Counted from the stretch's first letter, positions 45,516 to 56,056 are shown. The stretch is 64,000 bases of DNA from an uncultured Porticoccus sp. (GCA_905181945.1 CAJIZZ010000007.1:1-64000); one strand, 5' to 3'. A program made the numbers and translations. Notes: generated by a model not told the origin, from the sequence alone.

Positions 45516-46379
45516 ATGGCAGCGTTTTCTGCATCTATGATAAAAGATCTTCGTGACCGCACCGGTCTTGGAATGATGGAATGTAAAAGAGCTTTGGCAG
45601 AGTCCGAAGGAAATATCGACAAAGCAATTGACGATCTTCGTAAATCTAGCGGTATGAAAGCTGCTAAGAAGGCAGGCCGCATAGCTGCTGATGGTGTTGT
45701 TGCTCTGAGGCTGTCTCAAGACAACACTTATGGTGTGATGATTGAAATCAATACTGAGACAGATTTTGCGGCTCGCGATGAAGGGTTTGTAAAGTTTGTC
45801 GAGGTCTGTCTTGACAAAGCTTTTAATGAAAAGTCATTCCATTTTGATGAATTTATTGCAAGCATGGAAGATTCTCGGCAGGGTTTAGTCCAGAAGATAG
45901 GCGAAAATATAAGTATTCGACGAATTGAGACAATGGAGGCACCAGTTATTGGGACTTACATACATAGCAACAATCGTATAGGTGTTTTAGTAGGGCTAAC
46001 GGGTATCAATACTACTGTTTCTAAAGATGTTGCCATGCACATTGCTGCAGTCAACCCTCAAGTAGTGAAGCCAGAAGATATGCCTGATTCTTTGGTGGAA
46101 AAAGAGAAAGAAATTTTTATTGCACAGGCTAAAGAAAGCGGTAAGTCAGAGGAGATAGTTGAAAAAATGAGTACTGGTCGTATTAATAAGTTTTTATCAG
46201 AATCCAGTCTCATCAATCAACCTTTTGTCAAGAATCCAGAAATTACAGTAAATAAATTGCTAGAAGATGCTGGCGCCGAGGTCCTCTCTTTTTGTCGATT
46301 TGAAGTTGGTGAAGGAATTGAAAAGATTGAAGTAGATTTTGCTGCAGAAGTAGCCGCACAGATTAGTGCAGCTAAGTAA
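45516..46379 (+). CDS. tsf: Elongation factor Ts
   Basis: A 287-residue nucleotide-exchange factor for EF-Tu. The N-terminal AFSASMIKDLRDRTGLGMMECKRALAESEGNIDKAIDDLRKSSGMKAAKKAGRIAADG and the core EINTETDFAARDEGF (about 78-92), which includes the TDF motif that contacts EF-Tu, are intact. The C-terminal coiled-coil part is also present. A terminator follows at 46383-46410, so tsf and rpsB form their own transcript, and pyrH starts separately. Confidence 0.97.
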   Translation: MAAFSASMIKDLRDRTGLGMMECKRALAESEGNIDKAIDDLRKSSGMKAAKKAGRIAADGVVALRLSQDNTYGVMIEINTETDFAARDEGFVKFVEVCLDKAFNEKSFHFDEFIASMEDSRQGLVQKIGENISIRRIETMEAPVIGTYIHSNNRIGVLVGLTGINTTVSKDVAMHIAAVNPQVVKPEDMPDSLVEKEKEIFIAQAKESGKSEEIVEKMSTGRINKFLSESSLINQPFVKNPEITVNKLLEDAGAEVLSFCRFEVGEGIEKIEVDFAAEVAAQISAAK

Positions 46380-46382
46380 AAT

Positions 46383-46410
46383 AAAAACGGAGGCCTAGGT
46401 CTCCGTTTTT
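46383..46410 (+). terminator. Rho-independent terminator after tsf
   Basis: AAAAACGGAG pairs with CTCCGTTTTT around an eight-base loop; the trailing T-run is part of the stem. It begins four bases past the tsf stop. Confidence 0.85.
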
Positions 46411-46460
46411 ATTTATACTCAGAAAAACAGCGCCAAGAAAGATAACCTTGGAGTAAAGAT

Positions 46461-47198
46461 ATGCCTTCTATTGGAGACAAAAAGTATAAGAGAATACTGC
46501 TGAAGTTAAGTGGTGAGGAGCTAATGGGCGATGAGGGTTTTGGTATTGATCCAAGAGTGCTAGATCGGATGGCTCTCGAGATAGGTCAGTTGGTTGGTAT
46601 TGGCGTTCAAATAGGCTTAGTTATTGGAGGAGGGAACTTGTTTCGAGGCGCTGCACTTAATGCTGCCGGAATGGAGCGTGTTACTGGTGATCATATGGGC
46701 ATGCTGGCGACTATGATGAATGGTTTGGCTATGAGGGACGCCCTTGATCGTAACAATATTTCTGCGCATGTAATGTCTGCAATTTCAATGAGTGGTGTTA
46801 TGGAGCAATATGATCGTCGTAAGGCTACACGTTATCTTGACAGCGGGGACGTGGTAATTTTTTCTGCGGGCACAGGAAACCCTTTTTTTACCACTGACTC
46901 TGCGGCATGTTTGCGCGGTATCGAGATTGATGCAGAAATCGTTTTAAAGGCGACCAAGGTTGATGGCGTATATTCCTCAGACCCGCTATTAAACACTGAT
47001 GCTACAATGTATCCCCGTCTTACTTATGATGAAGCTTTAGAAAAAAAATTAGGTGTAATGGACTTAACGGCAATTTGTTTGTGTCGCGAGCATCACATGC
47101 CTCTCAGGGTCTTTCGCATGTCGAAACCTGGAGCGCTCTTAAATATCGTGGTAGGTGGGGACGAGGGAACTTTGATTGAGGAACAACATAATGCTTGA
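46461..47198 (+). CDS. pyrH: UMP kinase
   Basis: A 245-residue amino-acid-kinase-fold enzyme converting UMP to UDP. Visible: [21 protein letters not shown] (about 9-29), [16 protein letters not shown] (about 52-67), [37 protein letters not shown] and [15 protein letters not shown]. Its end overlaps the start of frr by eight bases (ATGCTTGA). Confidence 0.97.
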   Translation: MPSIGDKKYKRILLKLSGEELMGDEGFGIDPRVLDRMALEIGQLVGIGVQIGLVIGGGNLFRGAALNAAGMERVTGDHMGMLATMMNGLAMRDALDRNNISAHVMSAISMSGVMEQYDRRKATRYLDSGDVVIFSAGTGNPFFTTDSAACLRGIEIDAEIVLKATKVDGVYSSDPLLNTDATMYPRLTYDEALEKKLGVMDLTAICLCREHHMPLRVFRMSKPGALLNIVVGGDEGTLIEEQHNA

Positions 47199-47748
47199 TG
47201 ATTTAAGGCAAGATGCAGAAGAGCGTATGGTTAAAAGTGTAACTGCGTTATCTCACGCTTTTAATAAAATTCGCACAGGGCGAGCTCACCCCAGTTTGCT
47301 GGATGGTCTAGTAGTATCTTATTACGGTGTCGATACACCGCTATCCCAAGTTGGGAATGTTAATGTTTTGGATGCTCGAACTTTGTCTATTTCTGTGTGG
47401 GAGAAAAATTTAATACCAGAGGTAGAGAAGGCAATCCATAAATCTGATTTAGGATTAAACCCATCATCTACTGGAGAGCTTGTCCGTATTCCCATGCCGC
47501 AGCTAACAGAGGAAACTCGGAAGAATTTTATAAAAAAAGCTCGCGCGGAGGCAGAAAGCGCTAGAGTGTCTGTTCGTAATACTCGACGTGATGTTCTTTC
47601 AGATGCAAAAGAATTACATAAGGAGAAAGAAATTACTGAGGATGATGAACGAAGAGTGCAGGATGATATCCAAAAAATAACTGACAAATATGTTAAACAA
47701 ATTGAAGAGGTCTTGGCCGCCAAGGAAATTGATCTGATGGAGGTTTAG
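47191..47748 (+). CDS. frr: Ribosome recycling factor
   Basis: Splits post-termination ribosomes with EF-G. The 185-residue length is normal. [34 protein letters not shown] and [24 protein letters not shown] are the family helices. The ATG at 47191 overlaps the pyrH end by eight bases and has GAGG nine bases before it; an in-frame TTG at 47176 is not used. Translational coupling with pyrH is likely. Confidence 0.97.
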   Translation: MLDDLRQDAEERMVKSVTALSHAFNKIRTGRAHPSLLDGLVVSYYGVDTPLSQVGNVNVLDARTLSISVWEKNLIPEVEKAIHKSDLGLNPSSTGELVRIPMPQLTEETRKNFIKKARAEAESARVSVRNTRRDVLSDAKELHKEKEITEDDERRVQDDIQKITDKYVKQIEEVLAAKEIDLMEV

Positions 47749-47762
47749 CTCAAGGCCATCCT

Positions 47763-48524
47763 ATGAAAAAATCTATAAAAATTGTAGCCCCTGTAAATCC
47801 TTTGCGCCATGTAGCGATTATAATGGATGGCAACCATCGATGGGCCGATGAGATGGGCTTGCGTGGAATCGAAGGCCATAAAATGGGTGTCGAAAGAGTT
47901 CGCGATGTTCTCGATGCTGCCGAAAAATATAATATCAGCACACTTACGCTTTTTGGGTTTAGTAGTGAAAACTGGAAGAGACCAAAGATAGAAGTCAAAG
48001 CCCTGATGTCCTTGCTAGCCTTATATCTCAAGAAAGAATTGAAAAATTTAAAAAAGAAAGGTGTGAAACTAAAGGTTATTGGCCGCAGAGAATACTTCAG
48101 CTCAAAATTAATTAAATTAATTGAGGATACTGAAGCCGCAACAGAAAATGGTAAACGTACTTTGGTGCTAGCCTTGGATTATGGAGGAAAATGGGAAATC
48201 ACAGAGGCTGCAAGAAAAATCGCACAATACATTGAGTCCGGCCAGTTGAATCCAGATGAGATAACTGAGGGTATCGTCAACGAAAACATGTGTCTATCCG
48301 AACTGCCTCCTCCTGATATCTGTATTCGCACCGGAGGAGAGCAGCGAATTAGCAATTTTTTGTTGTGGCACATGGCTTATACAGAATTTTATTTTACGGA
48401 TTGCTACTGGCCATCTTTTGATGGCGCAGCTTTTGATGCTGCAATGCTTGATTACCAGCAACGACATAGACGTTTTGGTAAACGAGAAAAAGTATTGCTT
48501 AATGCAGAAATTAACAGGAAGTAG
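47763..48524 (+). CDS. uppS: Undecaprenyl diphosphate synthase
   Basis: A 253-residue cis-prenyltransferase making the C55 carrier lipid. The catalytic Asp is in HVAIIMDGNHRWADEMGLRGIEGHK (about residue 24). The later RTGGEQRISNFLLWHMAYTEFYFTDCYWPSFD motif is present. It starts 14 bases after frr and is followed immediately by cdsA, the usual order in gammaproteobacteria. Confidence 0.97.
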   Translation: MKKSIKIVAPVNPLRHVAIIMDGNHRWADEMGLRGIEGHKMGVERVRDVLDAAEKYNISTLTLFGFSSENWKRPKIEVKALMSLLALYLKKELKNLKKKGVKLKVIGRREYFSSKLIKLIEDTEAATENGKRTLVLALDYGGKWEITEAARKIAQYIESGQLNPDEITEGIVNENMCLSELPPPDICIRTGGEQRISNFLLWHMAYTEFYFTDCYWPSFDGAAFDAAMLDYQQRHRRFGKREKVLLNAEINRK

Positions 48525-48526
48525 AT

Positions 48527-49369
48527 GTGCCTAAAAAGAGAATTATAACAGCCATATTTATAGCTATAATTTTTAGTGCTGCATTATTTTTTCTCGAGTC
48601 CTATGCATTCTCTGTTTTCTCAGCAGTCGTAATTGTTTATGCGGGCTGGGAATGGGCGAGATTGTCCGGTCTTCTCACTCCTCCTTTAAAGCTGCTCTAT
48701 GCTTTCTTTGTATTAAGCATCTTGATTCTATCAGGCTACATTTTAGGTCTAGCCAAAACAACACCAATTCATTTGGACACTGCTAAAGTCTTAATGACTT
48801 GGCTTGTTCCGTGGTGGGCGATAGCTCTGTTATGGATCCAAGGGTATCCAAGTAGCGCTGTACTTTGGGGTAGTCGTTGCGTGAGAGGGTTAATGGGGTT
48901 GCTTGTTTTGGTTCCAACTTGGCTGTCAATAGTAATTTTAACTTCTTTAGATAATGGAAAATGGTTAGTTTTTGTTGTTGTTTTAATCGTTGCATCTGCT
49001 GATATTGGAGCCTATTTTTCTGGCTCCAGATTCGGAAAAAATAAGCTTTCTCCAAATGTAAGTCCCAATAAAACCTGGGAAGGCTTCTTGGGAGCGATAA
49101 TTGCGAATCTCTGTTTAACTTTTTTGCTTGGGATTTTTTTAAAGTTAAATTTGACAGAATGGTTAATGTTATTTTTTATCGTAATGGCCACAGTTTTAGC
49201 TGCTGTGGTTGGAGATTTACTGGAAAGCATGATGAAACGCCATCGAGGGGTGAAAGATAGCGGAAATATCTTACCAGGTCACGGCGGTGTTTTAGACCGC
49301 GTGGATAGCCTTACTGCTGCATTGCCTGTTTTCACCTTAATTTTTATTTATAGTAGCTTTCAATTATGA
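48527..49369 (+). CDS. cdsA: Phosphatidate cytidylyltransferase
   Basis: Makes CDP-diacylglycerol. A 280-residue membrane enzyme with about seven or eight hydrophobic segments. The signature S-x-x-S-x-N-K-T-x-E-G is seen as SPNVSPNKTWEGFLGAI and the family tail KRHRGVKDSGNILPGHGGVLDRVDSLTA. The start is GTG at 48527, two bases after uppS. It feeds phospholipid and lipid A precursor supply. Confidence 0.96.
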   Translation: MPKKRIITAIFIAIIFSAALFFLESYAFSVFSAVVIVYAGWEWARLSGLLTPPLKLLYAFFVLSILILSGYILGLAKTTPIHLDTAKVLMTWLVPWWAIALLWIQGYPSSAVLWGSRCVRGLMGLLVLVPTWLSIVILTSLDNGKWLVFVVVLIVASADIGAYFSGSRFGKNKLSPNVSPNKTWEGFLGAIIANLCLTFLLGIFLKLNLTEWLMLFFIVMATVLAAVVGDLLESMMKRHRGVKDSGNILPGHGGVLDRVDSLTAALPVFTLIFIYSSFQL

Positions 49370-49388
49370 AGGCCAGTTGTGGTAATTT

Positions 49389-50564
49389 ATGCAGATATTA
49401 ACAGTTCTGGGATCAACAGGATCTATTGGTGTTAATGCTCTAGATATCGTTTCTCAACACCCGGATCGATTTAAGATTTTTGCTCTAAGCTGCCATACGA
49501 GAGTCGCTGATCTGGCTGCTCAGTGTGAAAAATTCAAGCCTGTTTTCGCTGTAGTTTCTGACCCATCAAAAGTAGATACTTTGAAGAGATTACTTAAAAG
49601 CTCCTCTCCAAATACAAAGGTTTTATCTGGAGTTGATGGTTTATGTCTTGTGTCTAAAGATCTCTCAGTCGACACAGTGGTGGCAGCCATAGTCGGTGCT
49701 GTTGGGCTATTACCAATATTGGAAGCAGCAAATGCGGGAAAAAAGATTTTATTAGCAAATAAAGAATCTTTGGTTATGGCGGGCTCCCTCCTGATAGATG
49801 CAGTGCGTCAAGCCGACGGCATGCTACTACCGATTGATAGTGAACATAACGCGATATTTCAATGCCTTCCTTCTGATTATACAGGCACTCAAAGATGCGG
49901 CGTTCGTAAAATATTGCTAACCGCATCAGGCGGCCCTTTCAGATCGGTTGACTTGGATAGCTTGCGAACAATGACGCCAGACCAGGCTTGTTCTCATCCT
50001 AACTGGACGATGGGTAGAAAAATATCAGTAGACTCTGCAACTATGATGAATAAGGGGCTTGAGCTGATCGAAGCTTGCTGGCTTTTCGGTGTCTCCCCTA
50101 GTGAAATAGAGATTGTCGTCCATCCTCAGAGTATTATTCACTCAATGGTAGAGTATCTAGATGGCTCTATTTTAGCCCAATTAGGGAATCCTGATATGAG
50201 GACTCCAATTGCACATGCCATGGCGTGGCCTGAAAGAATTTCTTCTGGAGTAAGCAGCCTGGATATTATTAATGCGGCACGCTTAGATTTTGAGGCACCA
50301 GATTTGTCGCGCTTCCCTTGTTTGGCTTTAGCTATACAGGCCGCCCACAAGGGAGGTAGTGCGCCTATTGCGCTGAATGCCTCCAATGAGGTGGCGGTGG
50401 GGGCTTTTCTTGAAAATAAAATTTTATTTACACAAATATCAGAAGTTGTCGCCATAGTTTTGGAAGAAACAGCAATAGTAGAACTAAGTTCATTGAATGC
50501 TATTCAAAATTGCGATCGTCGGTCTCGAGAATTAGCAGCAAGACTTGTTATAAATCATTTTTAG
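49389..50564 (+). CDS. dxr: 1-deoxy-D-xylulose 5-phosphate reductoisomerase
   Basis: A 391-residue NADPH enzyme of the MEP isoprenoid pathway, upstream of UppS. The NADPH site is LGSTGSIGVNALDIVSQHP (about 5-24), and active-site segments are LLPIDSEHNAIFQCLP (about 146), TASGGPFRS and SVDSATMMNKGLELIEA (metal site about 218). It lies 19 bases after cdsA and before rseP. Confidence 0.97.
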   Translation: MQILTVLGSTGSIGVNALDIVSQHPDRFKIFALSCHTRVADLAAQCEKFKPVFAVVSDPSKVDTLKRLLKSSSPNTKVLSGVDGLCLVSKDLSVDTVVAAIVGAVGLLPILEAANAGKKILLANKESLVMAGSLLIDAVRQADGMLLPIDSEHNAIFQCLPSDYTGTQRCGVRKILLTASGGPFRSVDLDSLRTMTPDQACSHPNWTMGRKISVDSATMMNKGLELIEACWLFGVSPSEIEIVVHPQSIIHSMVEYLDGSILAQLGNPDMRTPIAHAMAWPERISSGVSSLDIINAARLDFEAPDLSRFPCLALAIQAAHKGGSAPIALNASNEVAVGAFLENKILFTQISEVVAIVLEETAIVELSSLNAIQNCDRRSRELAARLVINHF

Positions 50565-50616
50565 AAGTAATTTAACTTATAAGAAATTTTCTAATTTAGA
50601 CTAAAGCGGAGGCTTA

Positions 50617-51969
50617 GTGGACCTACTTTCAACAGTTTTTTATACATTGCTCGCATTGGCCTTATTAATATCCTTTCATGAATTTGGTCATTTTTTTGTA
50701 GCCAGAATTTGCGAAGTGAAGGTTATATGTTTTTCTATTGGTTTTGGCCCCAAGGTCTTAAGCTGGCGTGACAGCAGGGGAACTGAGTTTGTTTTGTCAG
50801 CACTGCCTCTTGGCGGCTACGTTAAAATGGTTGATGAGAGAGAAGGTGACGTACTCCCGGAAGATTTAGCTTTTGCTTTTACTCAAAAAACTGTTTGGCA
50901 GAGAATGGCTATTGTTTTGGCGGGCCCCGCAGCTAATTTTCTGCTGGCAATTCTTATTTATTGGGCATTATTTCTGCAGGGGGTGACAGGCATAGTGCCC
51001 ATTATTGGATCAATTTCTCCTGATTCTATTGCTGATAAGGCTGGTCTTAAAGTCGGACATCAGATTGTAGCTGTTGATGGAAAGAAAACCCCAACATGGC
51101 GTAAATTTCATGAGCAGCTTTTAGGTCGCATGGGAGAGTCAGGTGTCATTAGTTTTACAGTTAAACTACCTGGTGAGCCTGCATACTATAAGCATCATGG
51201 ACAACTCGAAAACTGGATGGCTGGAGATGAAAAATTAAATCCATTGTCAAGTATAGGGGTGGTGCCCTATGCTCCTGCAGTGACTCCTAGGGCTGACACC
51301 ATAGTTCCCGGTAGTCCAGCAGCGCAAGCCGGCCTGATATCTGGCGATCTTCTCTTGTCTGCTGATAATCTCCCCCTGACAGAGTGGGCGGCATGGGTAG
51401 CATATGTTCGTGATCGACCTGAGGTAACTATAGATATCAAGGTGAAGCGAGAAAATGATGTATTTTATACAAAAATAACTCCTAAAAAAATTGTATCAGA
51501 CGCAGGAGATGTTTTTGGTCAAGTCGGAATATCTGTGAAGTCAGTAGATTGGCCGGAAAATATGTATTTTAATGTTGAATACGGCCCGCTTGGCGCGCTA
51601 GCTGAGGCGTTCAGTAGAACCTGGGCAACTTCTGTTATGATTCTGGACTCAGTTAAAAAGATGCTGATAGGTGACATATCGATAAAGCACTTGAGCGGGC
51701 CTATTAGCATTGGTAAAGTGGCCGGCAAGTCAGCCGAATATGGACTGGCAGCCTATTTAGGATTTTTGGCATTACTGAGTGTCAGCTTAGGTATTATGAA
51801 TTTGCTGCCAATCCCAGTTTTGGATGGTGGGCATTTTTTGTATTTTGTGATTGAAGCTATCAAGGGCTCGCCTTTGCCTGAAAGAATTCAGATGCTGGGC
51901 TTCAGGGCAGGTATATTTTTGGTGGTTGGGTTGATGTCGTTAGCCCTGTACAATGATATATTAAATTAA
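50617..51969 (+). CDS. rseP: Site-2 zinc protease RseP
   Basis: A 450-residue inner-membrane protease that cleaves anti-sigma factor RseA and signal peptide remnants. The zinc motif is FHEFGHFFVARI (HExxH at about 20-25), and the third ligand is in LLPIPVLDGGHFLYFVIEAI near residue 400. Two PDZ domains lie between (VTGIVPIIGSISPDSIADKAGL and DTIVPGSPAAQAGLISGDLLL). The start is GTG at 50617 with GGAGG five bases upstream. Position before bamA is conserved. Confidence 0.95.
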   Translation: MDLLSTVFYTLLALALLISFHEFGHFFVARICEVKVICFSIGFGPKVLSWRDSRGTEFVLSALPLGGYVKMVDEREGDVLPEDLAFAFTQKTVWQRMAIVLAGPAANFLLAILIYWALFLQGVTGIVPIIGSISPDSIADKAGLKVGHQIVAVDGKKTPTWRKFHEQLLGRMGESGVISFTVKLPGEPAYYKHHGQLENWMAGDEKLNPLSSIGVVPYAPAVTPRADTIVPGSPAAQAGLISGDLLLSADNLPLTEWAAWVAYVRDRPEVTIDIKVKRENDVFYTKITPKKIVSDAGDVFGQVGISVKSVDWPENMYFNVEYGPLGALAEAFSRTWATSVMILDSVKKMLIGDISIKHLSGPISIGKVAGKSAEYGLAAYLGFLALLSVSLGIMNLLPIPVLDGGHFLYFVIEAIKGSPLPERIQMLGFRAGIFLVVGLMSLALYNDILN

Positions 51970-52040
51970 TTTTTTGTAGTTAATGGCACGGGTGATTGTT
52001 TTTAGCGCAATCAAGGTTAAATTAAAAAAAGAGTAAATTG

Positions 52041-54377
52041 ATGTCAATGAAATCCCTTTTCCTTTTTTTATGCCTGCTCGTGGTTTCTCTCAATGTTCGC
52101 GCAGAGATATTTCAAATTGAAGACATCAGAGTCGATGGCCTTGAGCGCGTTTCATCGGGCACTATATTCTCCTCACTGACTGTCAGCGTTGGAGATACCA
52201 TTGATAGTGAAAATATTCGTAATCTTACAAGAGATTTATTTCGATTAGGATTTTTTGATGATATAAAAATTTCTCGCGATGATGGCGTGTTAATTATTTC
52301 CGTTTCAGAGAGGCCTGCGGTAGCTAAGTTGATTATTGAGGGCAATACGGCCATTCCAGAGGAGACCTTAATAACGTCTTTGAGTGATGCTGGATTGGCT
52401 GAGGGGCAGATTTTTCGTCAGGCAATTCTAGAGGGAATGAGTCAAGAACTTGAGCGACAGTACGTAAAGCAGGGTAGATATGGTGCTGGAATCGACATAG
52501 ACGTTGAGGAGCTCCCTCAAAACAGGGTGGTAGTAACGATTAAAATAGATGAAGGTGATGTTGCAGCAATATCAGGTATTAATATTGTTGGAAATAAAGA
52601 TTTCGATGACGACACCCTTAAGATTTTGTTTGAATTAAAGAAATCTAATTTATTATCTTTTATTGCTCAAGATGATAAATATAATCGAGAGAAGTTAACT
52701 GGAGACATAGAAAGACTGGAATCTTGGTATCTTAATAGAGGTTATCTTGATTTTTCAATACAGTCTACCCAGGTAACTATTAGCCCAAATCGCAAGTCAG
52801 TCTTTATAACAATAAATATAAACGAAGGCAGTATTTACACTGTTTCTGAAATTCTTCTCGCTGGTAATCCTACTATATCCGAGGATGAGATTAGGGAATT
52901 GATTATTCAGAAGAAGGGAGAAACGTTTTCTCAGGTGATTATGACCCGCTCAGCAGAAAGAATTTCTGCTCGGCTAGGTAACGATGGATACGCTTTCGCT
53001 GAGGTTAAGGGCGTCACCCAGATGGATGAAAAAGCCAAAACTACCCAATTGACATTTTACATAGATCCTGGAACCCGAGCTTATGTCAGACGGATTGAGT
53101 TTCGTGGAAATACCAAAACAATGGATGAAGTTTTGCGACGAGAAATGCGTCAAATCGAAGGTGCTACTGCTTCTAGTGAGAAGATTGCGTGGTCCAAGAA
53201 TCGACTGCAGCGAATAGGATTTTTTAAGTCGGTAGAATCTGAAACTCGTCCTGTTCCTGGGGTAAGTGATCAAGTCGATGTTTTTTATACAGTGGAGGAG
53301 CAACCCTCAGGAACTGTCGGAGCAAGCTTGGGGTTTGCGCAGACATATGGACTTACCCTGGGCGCCAATATAGCGGAAAGTAATTTCCTCGGTACCGGCA
53401 ACAGATTAAAACTAGGTTTAAGTCAAAATGGCTTCCAAACAAATTTATCCTTGAATTATTCGGATCCATATTTTACAGATGACGGTGTTAGTGCGGGCTT
53501 TATGGTTTTTGCACAAAAGAAAGATTATGACGAAGGAAACATATCTAGCTATACGACAGAAAGCCAAGGGGCCTCTACTTCATTCAGCTACCCTATATCT
53601 GAAGTTCAAAATATTGGTTTTGGGCTTGGATATGAAAATCTTGAGCTTGATTCTGGCGGATCCTTCAAGACAAGACTTATGGAAAAATTTTTAGATGAAG
53701 AAGGAGAAGATTACCATATATTTACTAGTAATTTATCCTGGGGGGTGTCCACTCTTAACGGCGCAGGCCTTGATGCAACAAGGGGTCAATCGCACAGAAT
53801 ATCAGCAGAGTTAACTTTGCCGGCGGGTGATCTGAATTATTATAAGTTTAACTATGATGGTCAATTTTTTCATTCATTAAGCAGAGACCTCACTCTGCAT
53901 CTACATTCAAATTTTGGCTATGGAGATGGTTACGGCAACACTGAAAATCTTCCATTTTTCAAGAACTTTTATTCAGGAGGTAATGGTTCAGTTCGTGGTT
54001 TCGAGCAAAATACACTTGGCCCGAGAGACGTTCCTCTGACGGCCGGCTACGAACATGAAGCCGAGCCTTTTGGTGGCAATGTTGTTATGGAGGGTACAGC
54101 AGAAGTTTTATTCCCTATGCCATTTTTGAAGGATAAGAGACTTGTTCAAATGACCGTCTTCATGGACGCTGGTAATGTCTTTTCCGATGACTGTGGAAAC
54201 ACTTCAGAGGACTTTTGCCAAGAGCCAGATTTAGCAGACTTGAGGTATTCTATGGGCATTGGGGGTACATGGAAGAGTAGTTTTGGTCCCATATCTGTTA
54301 GTTTTGCAGTGCCTTTTAATACAGGAAAAGAGGATGAAAAAGAAACATTCCAGTTTAATATGGGTGGTGGATTTTAA
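52041..54377 (+). CDS. bamA: Outer membrane protein assembly factor BamA
   Basis: A 778-residue Omp85 protein, the core of the Bam complex. After the signal peptide (FLFLCLLVVSLNVRA) come five POTRA domains (for example IFQIEDIRVDGLERVSSGTIFSSL, and KLIIEGNTAIPEETLI) to about residue 420, then the 16-strand barrel with SFRGFEQNTLGP-like VRGFEQNTLGPRDVPL of the VRGF/Y motif and ending FQFNMGGGF. An in-frame TTG at 52038 precedes the ATG used. skp follows after 61 bases. Confidence 0.96.
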   Translation: MSMKSLFLFLCLLVVSLNVRAEIFQIEDIRVDGLERVSSGTIFSSLTVSVGDTIDSENIRNLTRDLFRLGFFDDIKISRDDGVLIISVSERPAVAKLIIEGNTAIPEETLITSLSDAGLAEGQIFRQAILEGMSQELERQYVKQGRYGAGIDIDVEELPQNRVVVTIKIDEGDVAAISGINIVGNKDFDDDTLKILFELKKSNLLSFIAQDDKYNREKLTGDIERLESWYLNRGYLDFSIQSTQVTISPNRKSVFITININEGSIYTVSEILLAGNPTISEDEIRELIIQKKGETFSQVIMTRSAERISARLGNDGYAFAEVKGVTQMDEKAKTTQLTFYIDPGTRAYVRRIEFRGNTKTMDEVLRREMRQIEGATASSEKIAWSKNRLQRIGFFKSVESETRPVPGVSDQVDVFYTVEEQPSGTVGASLGFAQTYGLTLGANIAESNFLGTGNRLKLGLSQNGFQTNLSLNYSDPYFTDDGVSAGFMVFAQKKDYDEGNISSYTTESQGASTSFSYPISEVQNIGFGLGYENLELDSGGSFKTRLMEKFLDEEGEDYHIFTSNLSWGVSTLNGAGLDATRGQSHRISAELTLPAGDLNYYKFNYDGQFFHSLSRDLTLHLHSNFGYGDGYGNTENLPFFKNFYSGGNGSVRGFEQNTLGPRDVPLTAGYEHEAEPFGGNVVMEGTAEVLFPMPFLKDKRLVQMTVFMDAGNVFSDDCGNTSEDFCQEPDLADLRYSMGIGGTWKSSFGPISVSFAVPFNTGKEDEKETFQFNMGGGF

Positions 54378-54438
54378 AGTATAGTAGGAACCTGCATAAA
54401 AAAATAATAACTAGATTTAAACTTATAAGGAGAAGAAA

Positions 54439-54960
54439 GTGCGTATAGCAAATATATTAATATTGACCTTGGCGACGTTAATCTCAGTAAACGTTACTGC
54501 AGAGCAGTCCATTATGAAGATAGGCATCGTGGCCCCAGATGCTGCGTTGTTTAATACCGAATATGCTTTAGCTGAGTTTAAAAAAATAGAAACAAGTAAA
54601 GAATTTTCAGCCATGAAATCGAAGTTTGACGGCCTATTGGAGGAAGTTAAGAAACTAAATACAGAGATAGAAAACAAGGGCATGACCTGGTCTGCCCAGC
54701 AGAATCAGGATGCTCAAAAAAATATGGGTTTTCTCAGGGCAGATATAGAGCTAATTCAGAAAAAACTTCAATCTGAGCAAAAAGCATTACAGACAAGAGT
54801 TGTGAAGGCCATGGAAGATAAGATCAAAGAGGCCCTGCAAGAGATGATCAAGGAGGAAGAAATAACACTCCTTCTTAGGAAAGAGACAGCTATCTTTGGT
54901 GGCGCGAATGTAGATTACACATCAAAGCTGATCGATCGGCTTAACAAGAAAATGAAATAA
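54439..54960 (+). CDS. skp: Periplasmic chaperone Skp/OmpH
   Basis: A 173-residue chaperone for unfolded outer-membrane proteins. It has a signal peptide (ILILTLATLISVNVTA) and the family block IGIVAPDAALFNTEYALAEF, followed by long tentacle-like helices (KLNTEIENKGMTW through LQSEQKALQTRVVKAMEDKIKEAL). GTG at 54439 is preceded by AAGGAG. Position between bamA and lpxD is conserved. Confidence 0.93.
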   Translation: MRIANILILTLATLISVNVTAEQSIMKIGIVAPDAALFNTEYALAEFKKIETSKEFSAMKSKFDGLLEEVKKLNTEIENKGMTWSAQQNQDAQKNMGFLRADIELIQKKLQSEQKALQTRVVKAMEDKIKEALQEMIKEEEITLLLRKETAIFGGANVDYTSKLIDRLNKKMK

Positions 54961-54999
54961 CTCTCTTGAGCGAAAGAAATATATTGAAGCAGATAAAAA

Positions 55000-56013
55000 A
55001 TGCCTAGTTATTCATTAGACTATATAGCTAAACACATAGAGGCAGAGCTAGTAGGCGACAGCCAGTATAAAATTTCTGGCTTAAATACTATAGAGAAAGC
55101 AGATTCGGCAGAATTAACATTTTTGGCGAATCCTCTCTATAAGCAATTTTTATCTTGTACTAAAGCAGGGGCAGTAATTATTTCGCGATCAGGTTTATCG
55201 GATTATTCTGGTAATGCACTTGTTGTGGACTCCCCTTACCTTGCTTATGCGCTGGTGTCAGCGCTTTTTAATAAAGCACCTATTGTAGCAGCAGGCATCC
55301 ACCAGACAGCAGTTATTGCGGTTAGTGCTAAAATTTCCAAGACTGCCGCGATAGGCCCAAATGTAGTGCTTGGAGAAAATGTGACTATTGGTGCCAGTTG
55401 TCAGGTGGGTGCTAATACTACGATAGGCGACGGCTCTATTCTTGGGGATTATTGTAAGATTTATTCAAATGTTTCTATTTATCATGGAGTTACCATAGGT
55501 AGTGAGACCATTGTGCATAGCGGCGCTGTTATTGGGGCAGATGGATTTGGTTTTGCTAGGAGCCCAAACCATTGGACAAAAATTCATCAGTTAGGTGGAG
55601 TCGTTATAGGTAAGAGAGTAGAAATCGGTGCCTGCACCACTATAGACAGAGGAGCCCTCGGCGATACCGTTATTGAAGATGGTGTAATTTTCGATAATCA
55701 TGTGCAAATTGCTCACAATGTATATGTTGGTGAAAATACAGCTATTGCCGGATGTTCCGGCATATCAGGAAGTACGGTAGTGGGTAAAAATTGTATTTTT
55801 GCCGGACAAACCGGAGTATCAGGCCATTTAAAAATTTGCGATAACGTTCAAATTACTGGCGGCAGTATTGCTAGGCAGTCAATATCTGAGCCGGGCTCAT
55901 ATTCATCAGGAATAATGCTGACTCATACGAAAAAATGGAAAAAAAATGCAGTTCGTTTCAACGAGCTAAATGACCTAGCTCAGCGGCTCAATGCATTAGA
56001 AAAAAAGATATAA
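55000..56013 (+). CDS. lpxD: UDP-3-O-acyl-glucosamine N-acyltransferase
   Basis: Third step of lipid A synthesis. The 337-residue protein has the N-terminal UTP-binding-like domain (YSLDYIAKHIEAELVGD), then hexapeptide repeats making a beta-helix (AIGPNVVLGENVTIG, TIGDGSILGDYCKI). The catalytic His is in VQIAHNVYVGENTAIAGCSGISGSTVVG (about 240). The order lpxD-fabZ-lpxA-lpxB is the normal lipid A operon. Confidence 0.96.
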   Translation: MPSYSLDYIAKHIEAELVGDSQYKISGLNTIEKADSAELTFLANPLYKQFLSCTKAGAVIISRSGLSDYSGNALVVDSPYLAYALVSALFNKAPIVAAGIHQTAVIAVSAKISKTAAIGPNVVLGENVTIGASCQVGANTTIGDGSILGDYCKIYSNVSIYHGVTIGSETIVHSGAVIGADGFGFARSPNHWTKIHQLGGVVIGKRVEIGACTTIDRGALGDTVIEDGVIFDNHVQIAHNVYVGENTAIAGCSGISGSTVVGKNCIFAGQTGVSGHLKICDNVQITGGSIARQSISEPGSYSSGIMLTHTKKWKKNAVRFNELNDLAQRLNALEKKI

Positions 56014-56056
56014 CTTTCGGTACTACTTTACCTTTTAGGTGTCTAGAGATAACTTA